Below the pieces are notes generated by a model. It saw only the letters and a program-made list of their open reading frames with translations. It did no database searches and was not told the origin of the DNA. Positions 1-6,233 of a stretch of 17,021 nt of DNA are shown in pieces. Where the stretch lies: assembly GCA_964243985.1 (NCBI GenBank), contig CAXTHJ010000063.1, positions 1 to 17,021 on the forward strand. The letters are read 5' to 3'. This DNA comes from CAIOYC01 sp964243985. Lineage in GTDB: Bacteria > Pseudomonadota > Alphaproteobacteria > Caulobacterales > Caulobacteraceae. The position numbers and the translations under genes are program-made. The first letter of the stretch is position 1; the number at the start of each line of letters is the position of its first letter.

Positions 1-1053
1 CTCATCGCCGCCCTGCCGGCTTCGGCCGCGCTCGCCAGCTGCAAGGGCCACGCCCAGGCGCCGGCGCCTACCGCCGCGATCGCGCCGTTGAAGATGGTCG
101 CGCCCTTCCCGGTAGGAACCTGTTTCATGAGCGGCGGCGCGGCCGATCCCGCCCTGGTCGCCTTGATCGACGCCAACGTCTCCCAGATCACCCCAGAGTG
201 GGAGATGAAGATGGAGAGCATACTGAAAGACGACGGCGGGTTCGATTTCAGCCGCGCCGACGCTATCGCAGATTTCGCCGCCCAGCACGGCCTGCGCCTC
301 CACGCCCACACCCTGATCTGGTACGCGCAAAAGCCCGCTGCGTTCGAGCGGATCGACGGAAATCGCGCGGCGTTCGAGAGCGTTTATCGCAACTACATCG
401 CCGCCGTGGCGGGTCGTTATCGCGGCCGGGCGGTGAGCTGGGACGTGGTGAACGAGGCGGTGAACGACGACGACACGGGAGGCTATCGCCAGTGCCTTTG
501 GAGCCGCAACCTCGGCATGGCCTATATCCCCGAGGCGTTCCACTTGGCGCGGGCGGCGGACGATCAGGCGATCCTGTTCCTCAACGACTACAACCTCGAG
601 AGCAAGCCGAGCAAGCGGCGGGGCTTCCTGCGGCTGGCCGAATCGCTCCTGAAGGCCGGCGCGCCGCTGCAGGGACTCGGCACCCAGACGCATCTCGGCA
701 TCGACCTCGCGCCCGGCATGGTGACGACGGCCATGCGGGATCTGGCCTCGCTCGGCCTGCCGATCCACGTCTCGGAGCTGGACGTCTCCACCCGCGTCCG
801 ACGGTTCGATGCAAGCAGTGATGGCGACCGATCGCTGAAGCAGGCGCGGCTAGTGCACGAGACGGTGGAGGCTTTCATGACCCTCCCGCCGCAACAGCGG
901 TTCGCCATCACCCTATGGGGCCTCAGGGACCACGATTCCTGGCTGCAGAGGACGCCCAACCCCCCGGGCGTCGACTTGCCGCTCCTGTTCGACGATCAGG
1001 GCCGGCCGAAACAGGCCGCCGCCGCCTTCGTCGCCGCGCTCGGAGGGCGTTAG
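1..1053 (+). CDS. GH10-family glycoside hydrolase (endo-1,4-beta-xylanase-like), lipoprotein, 5'-truncated
   Basis: The frame is open from base 1, so the start lies outside the window; 350 codons are visible, ending in TAG. The first visible residues are hydrophobic and end in a lipobox Leu-Ala-Ser-Cys (Cys codon 40-42), so the mature protein is probably a membrane-anchored lipoprotein and the ATG at 88 is internal. GH10 landmarks, numbered from that ATG, are HTLIWYAQ (74-81), WDVVNEA with the acid/base Glu at 123, HVSELDV with the nucleophile Glu at 230, and LWGLRDHDSWL near 275-285. GH10 enzymes hydrolyse beta-1,4-xylan with retention of configuration. The substrate-binding motifs are unusual: WY replaces the family's WH at residues 78-79, and TPEWEMKM stands where TxENxMKW is usual. 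Both catalytic glutamates are kept, so it is probably active, but xylan as the substrate is only inferred from family. Confidence 0.88.
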   Translation, partial: LIAALPASAALASCKGHAQAPAPTAAIAPLKMVAPFPVGTCFMSGGAADPALVALIDANVSQITPEWEMKMESILKDDGGFDFSRADAIADFAAQHGLRLHAHTLIWYAQKPAAFERIDGNRAAFESVYRNYIAAVAGRYRGRAVSWDVVNEAVNDDDTGGYRQCLWSRNLGMAYIPEAFHLARAADDQAILFLNDYNLESKPSKRRGFLRLAESLLKAGAPLQGLGTQTHLGIDLAPGMVTTAMRDLASLGLPIHVSELDVSTRVRRFDASSDGDRSLKQARLVHETVEAFMTLPPQQRFAITLWGLRDHDSWLQRTPNPPGVDLPLLFDDQGRPKQAAAAFVAALGGR

Positions 1054-1061
1054 GGCGGCGG

Positions 1062-1478
1062 CTAGAGGTCGAGACGGCCCGTGGGCGGCTCTTCTGCGAG
1101 CGGCGCAAGTTCGGAGGTGATGTGGACCGTTCCGCCCTGTTCGGTGGCGATGCGGATGGCGCGCAGATCCTCAGCGATGCGAAACACCGCCAGGTAAAAC
1201 TCGCTGACCCCGCGCCAGATCAGGATCAGCGCGCCGGTCACCAGCACCCCTGCGACCAAGGTGGCGAAGGCGACAGCCACCCCGGCGATGGTCCCATCAC
1301 GGATGCCGAGACCGATAGCGCCCCCCATGATCGAGAAGCCCACAAGCGAGATCAGCGCCAGCCCGGCCCAATAGATCAGGTGGGTCACAGGCCCCGTCAT
1401 CAGCTTATCGAAAGTCAGCAGGTCCCACAGAAAGGGGCGGACGGTGTGCTTTCTGCGGGTTGACGGATAGGCGGGCAT
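1062..1478 (-). CDS. DUF4282-like two-helix membrane protein
   Basis: A 138-residue protein of unknown function. It has a basic N-terminus, then two hydrophobic segments at about residues 33-57 and 64-88, then a polar C-terminal tail of about 50 residues. The segment FLWDLLTFDKLMTGP before helix 1 and IWRGVSEFYLAVFRIAEDL after helix 2 resemble DUF4282 proteins, in which a conserved arginine and asparagine or glutamate follow the second helix; this assignment is from memory of the family. I chose the ATG at 1478, preceded by AGAGAAG. An in-frame ATG at 1541 would add 21 polar residues, and still further upstream starts run into the trxB promoter and coding region. It is divergent from trxB and ends 8 bases past the GH10 stop codon, so it is convergent with that gene. 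No catalytic motif is visible. Confidence 0.72.
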   Translation of the reverse strand: MPAYPSTRRKHTVRPFLWDLLTFDKLMTGPVTHLIYWAGLALISLVGFSIMGGAIGLGIRDGTIAGVAVAFATLVAGVLVTGALILIWRGVSEFYLAVFRIAEDLRAIRIATEQGGTVHITSELAPLAEEPPTGRLDL

Positions 1479-1600
1479 GGCGAACTTCTCTGACTTCGGC
1501 CGCGACGCCGTCTTCGCTGAAACCGCTACCAGCCGTTCCATCTTCGCGCAACGGCGCAGCCTGGTAGCCCGGTTAAGGTTTCGTTCGGTGCGCGCCGTCG

Positions 1601-1614
1601 CTACATAGATGTAG
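1601..1614. promoter_or_regulatory. Perfect palindrome upstream of trxB, candidate operator
   Basis: CTACAT-AG-ATGTAG is a perfect 6+2+6 inverted repeat ending 20 bases before the trxB ATG. It lies between divergent trxB and the DUF4282-like gene, in the position where a -10 region or a repressor site would be. Its symmetry and position suggest a dimeric regulator. I cannot name the regulator. Confidence 0.45.
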
Positions 1615-1634
1615 TCTTTCGCGAGTCTGCAAAT

Positions 1635-2636
1635 ATGTCCCAACCCCGTTCCGTCCGCGTCGCCATCGTCGGCTCCGGTCCCGCCGGCTACACCGCCGCC
1701 ATCTACGCCGCGCGCGCCCTGCTGCAACCGGTTTTGATTTCGGGCATCTCCCCCGGCGGGCAGCTGACCATCACCACGGATGTGGAGAACTATCCGGGCT
1801 TCGCTGACGTGATCCAGGGTCCCTGGCTGATGGAGCAGATGAAGGCGCAGGCCGAGCATGTGGGGACCGAGTTCATCAACGACATCGTGACCGAGGTCGA
1901 TCTCTCCAAGCGCCCGTTCCGCCTGGTTTGCGATTCAGGGGCCGTGTTCATCGCCGAGACGGTGATCGTCGCCACGGGCGCGGAAGCGAAGTGGCTGGGG
2001 ATTGAGTCGGAGCAGGCGTTCCGTGGCTTCGGCGTCTCCGCCTGCGCCACCTGCGACGGCTTCTTCTATCGCGGCAAGCAAGTGGCGGTGGTCGGCGGCG
2101 GGAATACGGCGGTGGAGGAGGCGCTGTTCCTGACCAGCTTTGCTTCCAAGGTCACGCTGATCCACCGCAAGGGTGAGCTTCGCGCTGAGAAGATCCTGCA
2201 GGAGCGCCTGTTCGCTCACCCGAAGATCGAGGTGGTCTGGCATTCCGAAGTGGCGCAGGTGTTGGGCGAGCATAACCCCAAGGGCGTCACCGCCGTGCGG
2301 CTGAAGAACCTGAAGACCCACGAGAAGACCGACCTGCTCATCGACGGCCTGTTCATCGCCATCGGCCACGCGCCGGCTTCGGAGCTGTTCAAGGGCCAAC
2401 TGCACACCCACGCCTCGGGCTATCTGAAGGTGAAGCCGGGCACGGCCTCCACGGAGATCGACGGGGTCTATGCCTGCGGCGACGTCACCGACGACGTCTA
2501 TCGCCAGGCCGTCACCGCCGCCGGCATGGGCTGCATGGCCGCGCTGGAGGCCGCGCGCTTCCTGGCGGAGGAAGACCACAAGAAGGCCCACCACCCGATC
2601 TCCCACCACGAAGCTGAGAAGATCGGCGTTTGGTGA
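1635..2636 (+). CDS. trxB: Thioredoxin-disulfide reductase
   Basis: This 333-residue flavoprotein transfers electrons from NADPH through FAD and a redox-active disulfide to thioredoxin in the cytoplasm. The order of motifs is diagnostic: FAD-binding GSGPAG near residue 13, the active-site pair CATC (Cys137 and Cys140), the NADPH-binding GGGNTA (154-159), HRKGELRA (177-184) which contacts the NADPH 2'-phosphate, and the C-terminal FAD motif ACGDVTDDVYRQAVTAAGMG. The length is a little above the usual 310-320 because of a short C-terminal tail rich in His and Lys. The ATG at 1635 places the FAD motif about ten residues in, as expected; the Shine-Dalgarno sequence is weak. A perfect palindrome sits just upstream. 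It stands alone and is convergent with the Nudix gene 12 bases downstream, leaving no room for a separate terminator. Confidence 0.96.
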   Translation: MSQPRSVRVAIVGSGPAGYTAAIYAARALLQPVLISGISPGGQLTITTDVENYPGFADVIQGPWLMEQMKAQAEHVGTEFINDIVTEVDLSKRPFRLVCDSGAVFIAETVIVATGAEAKWLGIESEQAFRGFGVSACATCDGFFYRGKQVAVVGGGNTAVEEALFLTSFASKVTLIHRKGELRAEKILQERLFAHPKIEVVWHSEVAQVLGEHNPKGVTAVRLKNLKTHEKTDLLIDGLFIAIGHAPASELFKGQLHTHASGYLKVKPGTASTEIDGVYACGDVTDDVYRQAVTAAGMGCMAALEAARFLAEEDHKKAHHPISHHEAEKIGVW

Positions 2637-2648
2637 GCGGGCGAGGCT

Positions 2649-3119
2649 TCACCACATCGGGTCGATTTCGGCGCCGTCCAAAGCTTCCTTGATCCGATTG
2701 CGGGTGGCCCGGGTGGTCTCATCGGGGAGCGCGTCTGGCGCGAAGAAGCCCCGCCGGGCGATCTCCCCGCGCTGGGTCGCCTCCACTTGTCGCCACTGAT
2801 CGATGCGGTAGATCAGGACGTGATCGCCCGGGAAAATGCGACGGTTGTCATGGACGGACAGCAGGGTGGGCCGGCCGATCACCACGACACCCGCTTCCTC
2901 CAGCATTTCCCGCGCCAGGGCCTCTTCCGCCGTTTCCCCGCGCTCCACGCCGCCGCCCGGCATGTACCAACCCTTGATGTAGGTGTGCTCGATCAGCAGC
3001 ACCCGCCCTTCGCCATCGATTGCCAGTCCCCGCACGCCGAGAGTTTTGCCGCGGGTGAACCGCACCAGGATGTGGAAGAAGGGCCGCAGAAGCGGCTCGA
3101 TGCGACGCAACCAAGTCAT
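2649..3119 (-). CDS. Nudix hydrolase
   Basis: A 156-residue single-domain protein with a complete Nudix box at residues 56-78 (pattern G-x5-E-x7-R-E-U-x-E-E-x-G-U, seen as GGVERGE...REMLEEAGV). This box binds the metal ions used to cleave a nucleoside diphosphate linked to another moiety. The substrate cannot be read from the sequence; nucleotide sugars, ADP-ribose, dinucleoside polyphosphates and oxidised nucleotides are all possible for the family. WYMPGGGVE just before and within the box is typical of small housecleaning Nudix enzymes. There is no C-terminal winged helix, so it is not an NrtR-type NAD regulator. The start ATG is supported by AAGGA seven bases upstream (3127-3131). The N-terminal 25 residues are hydrophobic and basic. 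It is divergent from the pterin operon. Confidence 0.9.
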   Translation of the reverse strand: MTWLRRIEPLLRPFFHILVRFTRGKTLGVRGLAIDGEGRVLLIEHTYIKGWYMPGGGVERGETAEEALAREMLEEAGVVVIGRPTLLSVHDNRRIFPGDHVLIYRIDQWRQVEATQRGEIARRGFFAPDALPDETTRATRNRIKEALDGAEIDPMW

Positions 3120-3149
3120 GCCGTAATCCTTAGGGATTTGTACGTCGGC

Positions 3150-3169
3150 CCGCCACGCTCTTGTGGCGG
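3150..3169. repeat. Short perfect hairpin in the divergent Nudix / pterin-operon intergenic region
   Basis: CCGCCAC and GTGGCGG form a 7-bp perfect stem around a 6-base loop (GCTCTT). It lies 31 bases from the Nudix start and 47 bases before the small ORF start. There is no T-run after it, so it is not a classical terminator; it could be a leader structure or an operator. Confidence 0.35.
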
Positions 3170-3216
3170 CGGAGCGGCGCGGCTAAAGCGAAGACAGCTT
3201 TTCGGAGACGCGACCC

Positions 3217-3297
3217 ATGGCGGCCCTTCTGCCCATCTTCATCTTCGTCATCGCCATCTGTGCGATCAACTTCTTCGAGTTCCACCGGGTCGATTGA
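3217..3297 (+). CDS. 26-residue single-pass membrane peptide preceding the pterin genes
   Basis: A short reading frame encodes MAALLPIFIFVIAICAINFF followed by EFHRVD. About 18 of its 26 residues form one strongly hydrophobic segment, followed by a short charged tail, as in small membrane proteins. A GGAG at 3204-3207 lies nine bases before the ATG. Its TGA ends seven bases before the ATG of the downstream reductase, and that reductase has only a weak site of its own, which suggests translational coupling. The same DNA in the frame of the downstream gene reads as a Ser/Arg/Pro-rich low-complexity stretch, which argues that the real coding frame here is this one. I recognise no family, so the function is unknown. 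A leader-peptide role or a small inner-membrane protein role is possible. Confidence 0.55.
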   Translation: MAALLPIFIFVIAICAINFFEFHRVD

Positions 3298-3304
3298 GCC
3301 GCCC

Positions 3305-4090
3305 ATGAGCGCGCCCCAGCGCGGCGGCGCCCCTATCTCTGGGGCGCTTGTCACCGGCGGCGCCAAGCGGGTGGGGCGGGCGATCTCGCTGGCGCTGGCG
3401 GAGGCGGGATACGCCGTCGCCATCCATCATCGGGGCGATGAGGCCGAAGCCGAGACGCTGGTCGCTGACATCGCAGCCAAGGGCGGGCGGGCCGCCGTCG
3501 TCTACGCCGACCTTTCAAACGCCGACGAGACCTCCAGCCTGATCGGCAAGGCTTCCGCCGCGATCGGGGCTTTGACGCTGCTGGTCAACAGCGCCTCGAA
3601 CTTTGGCGATGACAGCATCGATACGGTGACGGTGGAAAGCTTCCGGGGCCATATGGCGCCAAACCTCCTGGCGCCGCTCCTGCTGACGCAGGCCTTCGCC
3701 AAGGCCGCCGCCGGTCTGGTCGCCGAGGCCGATCCTTCCGTCGTCAACATCATCGACCAGCGCGTGCTGCGGCCCAATCCGCAGTTCCTGAGCTACACCC
3801 TGTCAAAGTCGGCGCTCTACACAGCCACGCAGACTATGGCGCAGGCGCTGGCGCCCCGCATCCGGGTGAACGGCGTCGGCCCGGGCCCGACCTTGCCCTC
3901 CATCCATCAGAGCCAGGCGACCTTCGATGCGGAGGTGGCGGGCGTGCCGCTTCAGCGCAAGACCGAGCTTTCCGACGTCACAGACGCGGTCCTCTATCTT
4001 GCAAACGCCCGGTCCGTGACAGGCCAGATGATCGCCGTGGACAATGGCCAGCACCTTGGCTGGAGAACGCCGGACATCATCGATGGCTGA
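3305..4090 (+). CDS. Short-chain reductase of the PTR1/FolM (pteridine reductase) type
   Basis: A 261-residue Rossmann-fold reductase. TGGAKRVG at residues 17-24 is the dinucleotide-binding loop, with basic HHR at 41-43 suggesting NADPH preference. NSAS at 95-98 is the structural NNAG-equivalent motif. The catalytic residues appear to be Asp151, Tyr164 and Lys168. An Asp thirteen residues before the Tyr, in place of the usual SDR Ser, is the arrangement known from pteridine reductase PTR1 and shared by FolM-type dihydromonapterin reductases. The gene overlaps folB by eight bases, which supports a role in reducing a pterin such as dihydromonapterin or dihydrofolate. The exact substrate is inferred. 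The ATG at 3305 is chosen because it directly precedes the Rossmann motif by 16 residues and follows the small upstream gene. Confidence 0.82.
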   Translation: MSAPQRGGAPISGALVTGGAKRVGRAISLALAEAGYAVAIHHRGDEAEAETLVADIAAKGGRAAVVYADLSNADETSSLIGKASAAIGALTLLVNSASNFGDDSIDTVTVESFRGHMAPNLLAPLLLTQAFAKAAAGLVAEADPSVVNIIDQRVLRPNPQFLSYTLSKSALYTATQTMAQALAPRIRVNGVGPGPTLPSIHQSQATFDAEVAGVPLQRKTELSDVTDAVLYLANARSVTGQMIAVDNGQHLGWRTPDIIDG

Positions 4091-4439
4091 TCCCGCCAAG
4101 TTGAAAGTGTTCGTGCGCGGCCTGCACGTGGAGGCGGAGATCGGGGTGCATCCCCACGAGCGGGGCCGCACCCAGCCGCTCACCATTGACATCGAGCTGG
4201 TGCTGGGGCCGAGGGACATCCGCTCCATCCGCGATACGGTGAACTACGAGACCCTGGCCGCCAGCGCGCGAGCCCTGGCCACCGGCGGGCACGTGGATTT
4301 GGTGGAGACCTTCGCGGAAGATCTGGCGCGCGCCTGCCTCGCTGATCCCCTGACGCTTTCCGCCTGCGTGCGGATTGAGAAGCCCCTGGCGCTGGAGGGC
4401 GCGGAGGCGGCCGGGGTGGAGGTTACGCTTCGGCGGTGA
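4083..4439 (+). CDS. folB: Dihydroneopterin aldolase
   Basis: A 118-residue protein matching FolB in length and motifs. GLHVEAEIGVHPHERGRTQPL near residues 13-33 is the conserved N-terminal strand and loop, NYETL contains the active-site Tyr55, LVETFAEDLA (73-82) contains the conserved Glu of the pterin pocket, and RIEKPLAL supplies the general-base Lys100. FolB converts 7,8-dihydroneopterin to 6-hydroxymethyl-7,8-dihydropterin and glycolaldehyde in folate synthesis, and it works as a cytoplasmic homo-octamer. The start ATG at 4083 lies inside the 3' end of the reductase gene, whose TGA is at 4088-4090, so the two are translationally coupled. An in-frame upstream start at 4044 would lie wholly inside the reductase and add 13 unrelated residues. 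An inverted-repeat element follows the stop codon. Confidence 0.9.
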   Translation: MADPAKLKVFVRGLHVEAEIGVHPHERGRTQPLTIDIELVLGPRDIRSIRDTVNYETLAASARALATGGHVDLVETFAEDLARACLADPLTLSACVRIEKPLALEGAEAAGVEVTLRR

Positions 4440-4451
4440 ATCTCCCTCCAC

Positions 4452-4556
4452 CCGCTCATTCCCGCGAAGCTGGGAACCCAGACGGACTTGGTTCAACAGA
4501 TAGTCTGGGTGGAGCGGATGCCTCATCTGGGTCCCCGCCTTCGCGGGGATGAGCGG
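4452..4556. repeat. Nested inverted-repeat element (REP-like) after folB
   Basis: Two 31-base arms, 4452-4482 and 4526-4556, are inverted copies of each other with four mismatches. The right arm itself contains a perfect hairpin (CCCCGC, loop CTTC, GCGGGG), and the left arm has a degraded version. Inside the element, ACCCAGAC at 4476-4483 and GTCTGGGT at 4503-4510 form a further 8-bp perfect inverted repeat. The core CCCGCGAAGGCGGG(A/G)ACCCAG is a style of palindrome I recall as dispersed in many alphaproteobacterial genomes. The element could end the folB transcript or protect its 3' end, but it has no T-run. Confidence 0.7.
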
Positions 4557-4603
4557 ATAAGGATAGAACTCGAATTCTGAGCGTTGAAGTTGGAGAGCCC
4601 GTC

Positions 4604-4876
4604 ATGACCACTGTCCGCGACAATCCAGTCAAAAGCCGCTTCGAGCTGGAAGAGGAGGGCGAGATCGCCTTCGCCGACTATCGCCGGTCCGGCGGCGCCC
4701 TGATCATCCCGCATGTGGAAGCGCCGGCGGCGCTGCGCGGCAAGGGCACAGCGGGGCGGTTGATGAGCGGCGCGCTCGACCTTATCCGCGAACAAGGCTT
4801 GAAGGTCGTCCCGTCTTGCCCCTACGCCGCCGCCTTTATCCAGCGGCATAAGGGCTACCAAGATCTTCTGGCTTAA
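4604..4876 (+). CDS. Small GNAT-fold acetyltransferase-like protein (YjdJ/NATD1 type)
   Basis: A 90-residue protein equal in length to the minimal GNAT domain. PAALRGKGTAGRLMSGALD at about residues 43-61 is the acetyl-CoA pyrophosphate-binding loop and helix (consensus RGxGxAxxL), and VPSCPYAAAFIQRHKGYQDLL at the C-terminus is the signature of the small COG2388-type acetyltransferases. The acceptor substrate of this family is not firmly known. The ATG at 4604 is preceded by GGAG at the correct distance. It faces the MFS gene, and the two stop codons overlap within TTAA at 4873-4876, so the transcripts must run into each other. It is separated from folB by the repeat element and is probably transcribed from its own promoter within or after that element. 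Confidence 0.85.
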   Translation: MTTVRDNPVKSRFELEEEGEIAFADYRRSGGALIIPHVEAPAALRGKGTAGRLMSGALDLIREQGLKVVPSCPYAAAFIQRHKGYQDLLA

Positions 4877-6153
4877 GGCGCGGGTTCCGCCTCTTCCGCC
4901 CCAAACGCCTTGCCCTTCGCCTCCGGACCGAACCAGGTCAGAATGGCGATCACGACAGCCACCGTCCCCGCCACCACCGCTAACGCCAAGCCGTAGTTCT
5001 GCGCGCCGGTCGTCGTCTTGTAGGTCTCGGCGATGCGGCCCTGGTAATAGGCGTTACCGGAGGCCAGCAAGTTCCCGAATTGGTAAGCCGCGCCGGGAAA
5101 GGTGCCGCGCGCTTCCGGCGGCGATAGCTCGTTCAGGTGGACGGGGACGATGCCCCAGGCGCCCTGCACCGAAATCTGCATCAGGAACCCGCCGAGACCG
5201 AGGAGGAGCGGCGTCCCGGCGAAGGCCCATAGCGGAATGATCGGCAGGGCGATTAGAGCGGCGATGACGATGGCGTGGCGGCGGCCGATCTTCTCCGACC
5301 AGGCGCCGAAGGCCGCGCCGCCAAGGATGGCGCCGATATTCATCACCGCCGTCAGCATCCCAGACATCTGCGGCGTGAAGCCGTGCTGGACCCGCAGAAA
5401 GGTGGTGTAGTTGTCCTGGGTGCCGTGGCTGAAGAAGTTGAAGGCGGTCATCAGGATGACGACGTAGAGCGCCCGCTTCCAATGCTGGGCGATCGCGGCC
5501 AGGGCGTTGGTCTTCGCTTTCGCCTGCCCCCGCGAGGCCTCCCAGGCGGGAGACTCCTTCACGTGGCGGCGCATGTAGAGCACCAGGACGGCCGGCGCCA
5601 CGCCAAGGAGGAAGAGGACGCGCCAGCTCGACACGAAGGGGAACCACTGCGCGAAGTGCGGATAGATGAACCAGAACACCAGAGCCCCGATCAGTTGGCC
5701 GAGGGCGTAACCCTCCTGCAAGAGCCCCGAGATCACGCCCCGGCTCTTGGCCGGAACGCTCTCCATGACGAGGGAGGCGCCGATGCCCCATTCCCCGCCC
5801 ATGGCGAACCCGAACAGGGTGCGCATCACCAGCAGGAAGATCAGATTGGGCGAGAAGGCGGAGACCAGGGCGAAGAAGGCGTAAAGCGCCACGTCGATCT
5901 GCAGCACGGGCTTGCGCCCGTACTTGTCCGCCAACCAGCCGAAGAAGAGGGCGCCAAACGGCCGTGCAGCCAGGGTCAGCGTCAGGCTGAGGAGGACGGC
6001 GGAGCCCTCCACATGGAAGTCGTGCGCCACCTCCTTCACCACGAAAGTCAGCAGGAAGAAGTCGAAAGCGTCCAGGGTCCAGCCCAGCAGGCTGGCGATG
6101 AAGGCCGAGCGCTGCTCGCGGTTCAGCCCGCGCAACTCGTCGACGATCACCAT
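4873..6153 (-). CDS. Major-facilitator transporter, SHS (sialate/carboxylate:H+ symporter) type
   Basis: A 426-residue inner-membrane protein with about twelve hydrophobic segments, typical MFS length. The N-terminal helix motif GWTLDAFDFFLLTF (24-37) is characteristic of SHS-family carriers such as NanT and fungal Jen1, which carry acidic solutes (sialate, lactate, other monocarboxylates) with protons. The MFS signature GWLADKYGRKP lies at 72-82 between helices 2 and 3, and GEWGIGASLVMESVPAKSRG follows helix 4. The substrate here cannot be determined; a monocarboxylate or sugar acid is the family-based guess. It lies 80 bases downstream of the autotransporter gene on the same strand, so it may be read through from it, but no functional link is evident. 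Its ATG is preceded by a GAGGTGGGG stretch. The stop codon overlaps that of the GNAT gene. Confidence 0.9.
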   Translation of the reverse strand: MVIVDELRGLNREQRSAFIASLLGWTLDAFDFFLLTFVVKEVAHDFHVEGSAVLLSLTLTLAARPFGALFFGWLADKYGRKPVLQIDVALYAFFALVSAFSPNLIFLLVMRTLFGFAMGGEWGIGASLVMESVPAKSRGVISGLLQEGYALGQLIGALVFWFIYPHFAQWFPFVSSWRVLFLLGVAPAVLVLYMRRHVKESPAWEASRGQAKAKTNALAAIAQHWKRALYVVILMTAFNFFSHGTQDNYTTFLRVQHGFTPQMSGMLTAVMNIGAILGGAAFGAWSEKIGRRHAIVIAALIALPIIPLWAFAGTPLLLGLGGFLMQISVQGAWGIVPVHLNELSPPEARGTFPGAAYQFGNLLASGNAYYQGRIAETYKTTTGAQNYGLALAVVAGTVAVVIAILTWFGPEAKGKAFGAEEAEPAP

Positions 6154-6233
6154 GATATGCGCCCCACCTCGGTCCGGCTGTCAGTCTGGCGAGAACCGGG
6201 CCAGGCCGCAAGCGCCGTGGGGACGGCGAGGGC

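Noticed and set aside
1479..1859. N-terminal extension of the DUF4282-like gene up to 1859
   Set aside because: It would overlap the trxB promoter and its first 225 coding bases, and adds low-complexity sequence; the short form begins just before the conserved part.
2649..3119. The Nudix protein as the NAD regulator NrtR
   Set aside because: NrtR has a C-terminal winged-helix domain after the Nudix domain; this protein is only 156 residues and ends soon after the fold.
6154..6233. Terminator between the autotransporter and the MFS gene
   Set aside because: No stable hairpin followed by a T-run could be found in the 80-base gap, so I left termination or read-through open.
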